From Alphaproteobacteria bacterium (GTDB taxonomy: Bacteria; Pseudomonadota; Alphaproteobacteria; UBA9219), in the NCBI GenBank assembly GCA_028693775.1, contig JAQUUS010000022.1, forward strand, positions 1 to 11,618: a stretch of DNA of 11,618 bases, in the 5' to 3' direction. Both the position numbers and the translations under genes were made by a program. Below are positions 6,580-11,618 of this stretch, piece by piece. Positions within the stretch are counted from its first letter, which is position 1; every line of letters begins with the position of its first letter. Below the pieces are notes generated by a model, which did no database searches, was not told where the DNA came from, and was given only the letters and a program-made list of their open reading frames with translations.

Positions 6580-8994
6580 ATGAGCACGAGATACAATCCG
6601 CAAATTACCGAAGAAAAATGGCAAAAAATTTGGGCCGAAAAGGAATGCTTTAGAGCGACCGAGGACGATTCGCGTCCGTAATTTTATGCGCTGATCGAAT
6701 TTCCGTATCCTTCGGGCGAGGGGCTGCATGTTGGCCATCCGCGCAGCTATACTGCTCTCGATATCGTCGCGCGCAAGCGGCGCATGGAAGGCTGTAACGT
6801 TCTTTATCCCATCGGGTGGGATGCCTTCGGCCTGCCGACAGAGAATTTCGCGATCAAGACGGGGCAACACCCAAGAGTTGTGACGCAGAAGAACATTGCC
6901 AATTTCCGCCGCCAGCTCAAAAGCCTCGGCTTTTCGTTCGATTGGTCACGCGAGGTCGATACGACCGATCCGGGGTATTACAAATGGACACAGTGGATTT
7001 TTCTCAAGCTTTGGGAAAAGGGGCTCGCTTACAAAACCAATATGCCCGTCAACTGGTGCCCGTCGTGCAAGGTCGGTTTGGCCAACGAAGAGGTTGTGAA
7101 CGGCGAGTGCGAACGTTGCGGCGGTACGGTCGTTCAGAAACGGCGCAGCCAATGGATGTTGCGCATTACCAATTATGCCGAGCGGTTGCTTTCTGATCTC
7201 GATACGGTTGACTACCTTGAAAAGATCAAGGCTCAGCAGCGCAACTGGATCGGCAAGTCCATGGGCGCGGAGGTTGATTTTACGCTTCCGGCGCTGGACG
7301 GGAAGACGCTCAAGGTTTTCACCACGCGGCCCGATACGCTGTTTGGCGTGACGTATATGGTTCTTGCGCCCGAGCATCCGCTTGTGGCGGAGCTGATGGG
7401 GCGTTGCTCAAATCCGGACGCCGTCAAGGCCTATATCGAGGCGACGGCGCGCAAGTCCGATTTCGACCGGACGGAAGGCGCGAAGGAGGTTTCGGGCGTG
7501 GCGCTTGAGGGCGTGACGGCGCTGAATCCTGCGACGAAAAAGCAGGTGCCTGTCTGGATCGCCGATTATGTGCTTTCGACCTACGGGACGGGCGCGATTA
7601 TGGCCGTTCCGGCGCATGACGAGCGCGATTGGCGGTTCGCAAAGAAATTCGGCTTGCCGATGATCGAGGTGGTCGAGGGCGGCGATATTTCGAAGGAAGC
7701 TTACGTTGTGACGTCGGACGAGGCGAAGGTTGTCAATTCGGGGCCGCTGGACGGGCTCAAGCCCTCGCAGGCCATCGAGAAGATGATCGGCATTGTCGAG
7801 AAGGACGGCTACGGGAAGGCTTCGGTCAAGTTCAAGCTTCGCGACTGGGTGTTCTCGCGTCAGCGCTATTGGGGCGAGCCCATTCCGATGATCGATTGCC
7901 CGAAGTGCGGGTGGGTTCCTTTGCCGGAGAGCGAGCTTCCGTTGAAGCTTCCGGATGTGGAGCACTATCAGACTTCGGAGACCGGCGAATCGCCGCTTTC
8001 GCTGATGACCGATTGGGTCAATACGACGTGTCCGAAGTGCGGCGGCGCGGCCAAGCGCGAAACCGACACCATGCCTCAATGGGCCGGGTCGTCGTGGTAT
8101 TTCTTGCGCTATTGCGATCCGCATAACGACAAGGAACTCGCGAGCAGGGATGCGCTCCGGTTCTGGACGCCTGTGGACTGGTATAACGGCGGCATGGAGC
8201 ATACGGTTCTCCATCTTCTTTATTCGCGATTCTGGCACAAGTTCTTGTTCGACATCGGCGTTGCGCCGACGGCCGAGCCTTATGCCCGGCGCACGTCGCA
8301 TGGGCTTATTCTCGGCGAAAATAACGAGAAAATGTCCAAGTCGCGCGGCAACGTCGTGAACCCGGACGAGGTGGTGAAGGCTTATGGGGCCGACACGTTG
8401 CGCCTTTACGAAATGTTTATGGGGCCGTTCGATCAGGCCATTCCGTGGTCGACCACGGGACTGATGGGGATGTGGCGCTTTTTGGCCCGTTTGTGGGCGC
8501 TTAGCGAGAAGATCGGCGACGGCGCTGGCGAGAGCAAGACGCTTCGCGGCGTTCATCGCACGATCCGCGACGTCAGCGAACGTATCGAAGCCATGAAGTT
8601 CAATACGGCCATTGCCGCGCTGATGTCTTTGTCGAACGATTTTGGCGAACTGGAGCGGATTCCGAGGGGCGAATGGGAAATCTTCCTCAAGCTTTTGTTG
8701 CCGTTCGCGCCGCACATTGCGGAAGAAATGTGGGAGGCTTTGGGACACAAGGATCTTTTGGCTCTTGCGCCGTGGCCCAAGGCCGATCCGGCCCTTTTGG
8801 TTGAGGATACGGTTACGCTTGCGGTTCAGGTCAACGGCAAGCTCCGCGCGACCATCGTTGTGCCGCGCGATCTTCCCGCAAAGGAGGCCGAAGCCGCGGC
8901 TTTGGCCGAAGAGGGCGTTCTGCGCGCGCTTGACGGAAAAACGCCGAAAAAAATCATTGTGGTTCCCAACCGCATCGTTAACGTGGTCGCATGA
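6580..8994 (+). CDS. leuS: Leucyl-tRNA synthetase, interrupted by an in-frame TAA at codon 34
   Basis: LeuRS charges tRNA-Leu and hydrolyses mischarged products. Read from ATG 6580 (AAGG at 6566-6569, 10-base spacer) the frame spans 804 codons, a normal bacterial length, but codon 34 is TAA (6679-6681). Homology runs through it: MSTRYNPQITEEKW before, and FYALIEFPYPSGEGLHVGH right after. The next in-frame ATG (6784) would drop the HVGH active-site motif (residues 50-53), so it is not a plausible functional start. The rest is intact: Cys pairs 160/163 and 177/180, editing-domain TTRPDT near 248-253 and HDERD at 346-350, a second Cys set at 440/443 and 484/487, KMSKS at 584-588, and the anticodon-binding and C-terminal domains. 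The style resembles Gram-positive or Patescibacteria LeuRS more than the usual proteobacterial form. Its stop overlaps the lptE start. It is either a sequence error, a nonsense allele, or a gene read by suppression or an unusual start. Confidence 0.9.
6679..6681 (+). other. leuS: In-frame premature stop (TAA) within leuS
   Basis: The triplet lies between CCG (Pro33) and TTT (Phe35). Relatives usually have lysine here, in a form like RPKxYxL, so one A-to-T change from AAA would create it. TAA also ends three other genes in this window (the TPR protein, the unknown minus-strand gene and the parvulin), which argues against a general reassignment of TAA. There is no in-frame ATG, GTG or TTG between the stop and the HVGH motif; only CTG at 6691 could serve as a rescue start. 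Confidence 0.92.
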
Positions 8995-9494
8995 AAAAAC
9001 GCATCGTCTTTTCGCTCGTTGTTTCCTTGTTGCTGTCCGGTTGCGGCTTCAGGCCCATTTATGGGTCACATGGAGCCGATGGGCGCTCTTTGGTGGCGGA
9101 TGAGATGAATAGCGTCGCTATCGACAATATTCCCGAACGCGAAGGGCAGATTCTCCGCAACGCGCTGGTCGACCGTATGTACAGGGCGAACAGGCCCGAT
9201 AAGCCTGCTTACAGGCTTTCGATCAAGATTCGCAGCGTTGAACAGGATTCGGGCATTCTCGCCAACGCGACGGTTACGCGCGAACTGCTCGATGTTTATG
9301 GCGATTACGTTCTGGTCGATTCGAAAGGCAAGAAGCTTTTGTCCGGGACCGCGCACAGCGTGGCCAGTTTCGACAAGCTCGATCAGATTTATGGAACGGT
9401 CGAGGCGAGGAAGAACGCTTACCTGCGGACGCTCAATGAAATCAGCGAACAGGTCGTCAACCGGCTGAGCCTCTATTTCTCGGAAAGGGAATAG
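8991..9494 (+). CDS. lptE: LPS-assembly lipoprotein LptE
   Basis: LptE is an outer-membrane lipoprotein that plugs and assembles the LptD barrel, which inserts LPS into the outer leaflet. The 167-residue product starts with a lipoprotein signal peptide: positive MKKR, a hydrophobic stretch, and the lipobox LSGC with lipidated Cys18, followed by GFRPIYG, which is typical of LptE homologues in proteobacteria (compare CGFxLRG or CGFxPLYG). The remainder is a small alpha/beta domain with no catalytic motifs, as expected. The ATG overlaps the leuS stop (ATGA), so the two are co-translated; leuS-lptE is a widespread proteobacterial pair. holA, which often follows, is absent. The gene ends three bases before the stop of a convergent gene, with no clear terminator between them. 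Confidence 0.85.
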   Translation: MKKRIVFSLVVSLLLSGCGFRPIYGSHGADGRSLVADEMNSVAIDNIPEREGQILRNALVDRMYRANRPDKPAYRLSIKIRSVEQDSGILANATVTRELLDVYGDYVLVDSKGKKLLSGTAHSVASFDKLDQIYGTVEARKNAYLRTLNEISEQVVNRLSLYFSERE

Positions 9495-9497
9495 GCG

Positions 9498-10565
9498 TTA
9501 GCCTGGATTGTTTTCATCTGCTCCGGTTCCGGCAAGCGCGGCGGGGCGTTGGGGAATGGCATCCAGAGAATTTTTGTCGATGGGAATCGTGCAGGGGTCA
9601 GCGCTTCTGCCGTTATATATTTTTACGCACGGCACGAAATAGTCTTCGTAGGCCGTCCTTACGACAGGCGATTTATCCTGAGACGGCAAGGCGTGGATGC
9701 AGTCGGGGACATAGACCGTTCTGGTGTCGACAGGAAACGACGTCATGCCTATGTAGATGTCGCATGCGGCGCCCGCTTCTTTCAGGGAAGAATCGGGATG
9801 ATAGTCCATGGAAATGTTTTTCAATCCGGCATGCACAACGTGGTCTTTCAGGGCCTTTTTGAAGGTCTGGATCGTCTCGTCGGTGTGATGTTCCCTGACT
9901 TTTTCTGCGAAGCATGCCTGGAAAAACTCGGCGGAAAAACTATCCTTGTCTTTGCCTTTGCTCCAGCGCGAGAAGATCAGGTCGTCTTTCTTTCCGGACA
10001 GGAGCCAGCCCCAAAAATCAACCATGAGGTCGACTCCGGCCAGATAGGGTTTTGGCGCGGCCTTGGCCCCGTAATATTCCGGATAAGCGTGGGCGAGGAT
10101 CATATGATCGAACAGGCCGTAGTCTTCCGAAAAATGGATAAAGAAGCTTATGTTTCTTTCGGCCCCTTTTCGGAAAACCCGCTCTTGATGGAAGTCAAAG
10201 GCGTTTCTGACGCTTTCTCTCGCTTTCCGGGTCATTTGTTCGAGCGTCGCGGCGGTCTCTTCGGTCAGGTCTTGCGCCTTGTCGGAGCGTCTTTCCAGTG
10301 CAAAGCATAGAATCGTGAGGTTGTAGGCTTTTTGATAGTCGTCTTTTTTGTTTGGACGGTAGGGGAATGTTTTCCTCATAAGCGTCCACTCAATCAGGTC
10401 CTTCGTTGTGTGCGGACGGCAGGTGTCGATGGCTTCCGCGTAAACTTTTTCGAGACGTTCGTCGATTTTGGCGTTGGGTTCCGATTGATCGGTATCGGCT
10501 GCTGCGGGCGAGTCCTTTTTTATGGGCGCAAGATCCCGGCCAGGTTGAGTTTGTTCTGAGTCCAT
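9498..10565 (-). CDS. Hypothetical protein, unrecognised
   Basis: I do not recognise this 355-residue protein. Start ATG 10565 is chosen over TTG 10571 (two residues longer); neither has a convincing Shine-Dalgarno. The first 35 residues are polar, with many Asp, Glu, Pro and Gln, and look disordered. There is no signal peptide or membrane helix, so it is probably cytoplasmic. Residues 36-135 are rich in charged helices. The middle (140-220) is aromatic-rich, with FFIHFSEDYGLFDHMILAHAYPEYYG around 141-166 and VDFWGWLL at 182-189. The C-terminal third contains five Cys (217, 268, 289, 313, 325). By eye its GC content is lower than in the leuS and mraY genes, which hints at lineage-specific or acquired DNA. 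Context gives no function: it is convergent with lptE and downstream of a terminated parvulin gene. The long uninterrupted frame supports it as a real gene. Confidence 0.7.
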   Translation of the reverse strand: MDSEQTQPGRDLAPIKKDSPAAADTDQSEPNAKIDERLEKVYAEAIDTCRPHTTKDLIEWTLMRKTFPYRPNKKDDYQKAYNLTILCFALERRSDKAQDLTEETAATLEQMTRKARESVRNAFDFHQERVFRKGAERNISFFIHFSEDYGLFDHMILAHAYPEYYGAKAAPKPYLAGVDLMVDFWGWLLSGKKDDLIFSRWSKGKDKDSFSAEFFQACFAEKVREHHTDETIQTFKKALKDHVVHAGLKNISMDYHPDSSLKEAGAACDIYIGMTSFPVDTRTVYVPDCIHALPSQDKSPVVRTAYEDYFVPCVKIYNGRSADPCTIPIDKNSLDAIPQRPAALAGTGADENNPG

Positions 10566-10693
10566 TTTCAATATTGTCTTTTTTTATATCGGAATTTTTT
10601 ACCAAAACGCGAAGGTTAATGTCAAGATGGAGATTGTTTTCAACAAAGGGGAACCCTTTGAATATAGGCGATTATTGTTTGTATGCGGCGGAT
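10566..10693. other. Intergenic region between the unknown gene and the parvulin terminator
   Basis: It must hold the promoter of the unknown minus-strand gene. On that strand TATAAA at 10588-10583 is a 5-of-6 match to a -10 box, but no good -35 is seen 16-18 bases upstream. A 7-base inverted repeat, CAAAGGG-GAA-CCCTTTG, lies at 10644-10660 without a U-run on either strand, so it is more like an operator or a chance hairpin than a terminator. The stretch is AT-rich and shows no small ORF I would support. Confidence 0.35.
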
Positions 10694-10727
10694 AAAAAAA
10701 AGCCCGGGGAGCGATCCCCGGGCTTTT
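10694..10727 (-). terminator. Rho-independent terminator of the parvulin gene
   Basis: A perfect inverted repeat has arms AGCCCGGGGA (10701-10710) and TCCCCGGGCT (10715-10724) around a 4-base loop, extended by three A:T pairs to 10698 and 10727. On the minus strand the stem is followed by a run of eight T, as expected for an intrinsic terminator about 20 bases after the parvulin stop. On the plus strand only four T follow, so plus-strand termination would be weaker. Confidence 0.93.
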
Positions 10728-10747
10728 CGTTCGTCAGGAAAGGACGT

Positions 10748-11608
10748 TTATTTCTTCTTTGCGTCCTTCTTGTCTTTCGACGTGTCGACAATCGGCGAGC
10801 CGTCGATGTTGAATTTCTCGATCTTCGCCTTGGCTTCCAACGCCTTGACTTCGTCGTTGGTCATTTCCTGCCCAAGCTGGTTGGCAATCTGATCTTTGAC
10901 TTCCGCGAGCGGCGGCGGCGAGGACTTGCGCTTGTCTTCAACCTTAAGGATATGATAGCCGAAATCGGTCTTTACCGGCTTGTCGGACACTTCGCCCGTC
11001 TTCATGCCAAACGCTGCGTCGGCAAAGGGCTTGACCATTGCTTCGCGGGAGAAATAGCCCAGATCGCCGCCTTGCTTGGCCGATCCCGTGTCTTTCGACT
11101 TTTCTTCGGCGACCTTGGCAAAATCGGCGCCGCCCTTGAGCTGCTTGATGACGTCCTTGGCTTCGGCCTCGGTCTTCACGAGGATGTGGCGTGCGCGGAC
11201 TTCGTCCTGCGGCTTGTATTTGGTCGCCAGCTCATCGTAGCGCGCCTTGATCTTGGCGTCCGTGATCTTCGGCTCGATTTGCTTGTGGATGTAGGCTTCC
11301 GCTACAACTTGCGCTTCAAGATCCTTTACCCGCATCTTGACTTCCTTGTCGTCTTGCAGGCCGTTCGCGTAGCCTTTTTGCGATACGACTTTGGTCGCAA
11401 TGACTTTCGACAGAATTTGCGGATAGATCATCTGCGGCGGGACCTGCTGAAGTTGCGGGCCGGCCATTTGAATCTGGCGCATAATGTCGGAACGATGAAT
11501 TTCTTCGCCGTTGACTCGGGCGACGACAGGATCGCTCTCGGCGGCAAGGACCGGAAGGGCCAATGACGCCAGACTAACGGCAGTGCCTAGAAGAAATTTT
11601 TTGTGCAT
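10748..11608 (-). CDS. Exported PpiC-type (parvulin) peptidyl-prolyl cis-trans isomerase
   Basis: This is a periplasmic foldase of the parvulin/SurA/PrsA group that catalyses cis-trans isomerisation of prolyl bonds in exported proteins, probably outer-membrane proteins. The 286-residue product has a Sec signal peptide (MHKKF, hydrophobic core to about 20, likely cleavage after Ala22 in VLA-AES). Residues 24-135 form the SurA_N-like helical chaperone part (VVARVNGEEIHRSD at 28-41). The parvulin domain covers about 137-226: VRARHILVKTEAEA, GADFAKVAEEKSKD, GGDLGYFSREAMVKPFADAAF and FGYHILKVED. The C-terminus is a lysine-rich helix and tail ending DKKDAKKK. The start ATG lies 10 bases from the window edge, and no Shine-Dalgarno is visible in what remains. 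A single parvulin domain, without the second one of SurA, is usual in alphaproteobacterial homologues. It is followed by its own terminator. Confidence 0.93.
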   Translation of the reverse strand: MHKKFLLGTAVSLASLALPVLAAESDPVVARVNGEEIHRSDIMRQIQMAGPQLQQVPPQMIYPQILSKVIATKVVSQKGYANGLQDDKEVKMRVKDLEAQVVAEAYIHKQIEPKITDAKIKARYDELATKYKPQDEVRARHILVKTEAEAKDVIKQLKGGADFAKVAEEKSKDTGSAKQGGDLGYFSREAMVKPFADAAFGMKTGEVSDKPVKTDFGYHILKVEDKRKSSPPPLAEVKDQIANQLGQEMTNDEVKALEAKAKIEKFNIDGSPIVDTSKDKKDAKKK

Positions 11609-11618
11609 TTGTGAGAGT

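Noticed and set aside
6679..6681. TAA recoded as an amino acid throughout this organism
   Set aside because: TAA terminates three other well-supported genes in the window, so general reassignment is unlikely; only site-specific suppression remains possible.
6580..6681. The 33-codon segment as a regulatory leader peptide for leuS
   Set aside because: It contains no leucine codons and its sequence is simply the homologous N-terminus of LeuRS.
7408..8748. A 446-codon minus-strand frame opposite leuS
   Set aside because: It is fully antisense to the LeuRS catalytic and editing domains, rich in Arg, His and Pro, with no recognisable domain.
6784..8994. A shorter LeuRS starting at ATG 6784
   Set aside because: It would lack the HVGH motif and the first part of the catalytic fold, although clear homology extends upstream to 6580.
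9493..9504. AGGC-GTTA-GCCT as a terminator between lptE and the convergent gene
   Set aside because: The stem is only four bases and there is no U-run on either strand.
10406..11566. A 386-codon plus-strand frame opposite the parvulin
   Set aside because: It runs across a strong terminator hairpin and opposite a clear signal-peptide/parvulin gene; its Arg/Leu/Phe-rich composition marks it as a shadow.

Overview
The window looks like a chromosomal segment of a Gram-negative bacterium, most likely an alphaproteobacterium. That reading rests on an outer-membrane LPS lipoprotein (LptE) directly behind leuS, a periplasmic parvulin, a TPR protein fused to a heptosyltransferase-like domain, and a peptidoglycan (dcw) gene group. 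The assignment below phylum level is inference. Coding DNA is GC-rich and densely packed, with ATGA start/stop overlaps. I see no tRNA, rRNA, CRISPR array, insertion sequence or phage gene.

Left region, 1-4529, plus strand: a peptidoglycan-synthesis operon with murF (cut off at its 5' end by the window edge), mraY, an enolase-superfamily L-Ala-D/L-Glu dipeptide epimerase, and ftsW. In the usual order murD lies between mraY and ftsW, and murG and murC follow ftsW. Here the epimerase occupies the murD position and the cluster stops after ftsW, where a convergent gene begins. MurF makes the UDP-MurNAc-pentapeptide, MraY loads it onto undecaprenyl phosphate, and FtsW polymerises the finished lipid II. 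The epimerase family normally works in recycling of murein peptides. The MurF reading is also divergent at several normally conserved motifs.

Middle region, 4526-9494: a long minus-strand TPR/glycosyltransferase-like protein converges on ftsW and is divergent from leuS, across a roughly 150-base intergenic stretch with weak promoter candidates. leuS runs on the plus strand, followed by lptE with an ATGA overlap. The most striking detail of the window is that leuS carries an in-frame TAA at codon 34 (6679-6681). It lies just upstream of the HIGH-type active-site motif, at a site where related enzymes usually have lysine. The rest of leuS is intact. It resembles a non-proteobacterial LeuRS type with Cys4 zinc-ribbon motifs.

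Right region, 9498-11618: two minus-strand genes. One is an unrecognised 355-residue soluble protein that sits where holA often follows lptE. The other is an exported PpiC-type peptidyl-prolyl isomerase, followed by a strong intrinsic terminator at 10694-10727.
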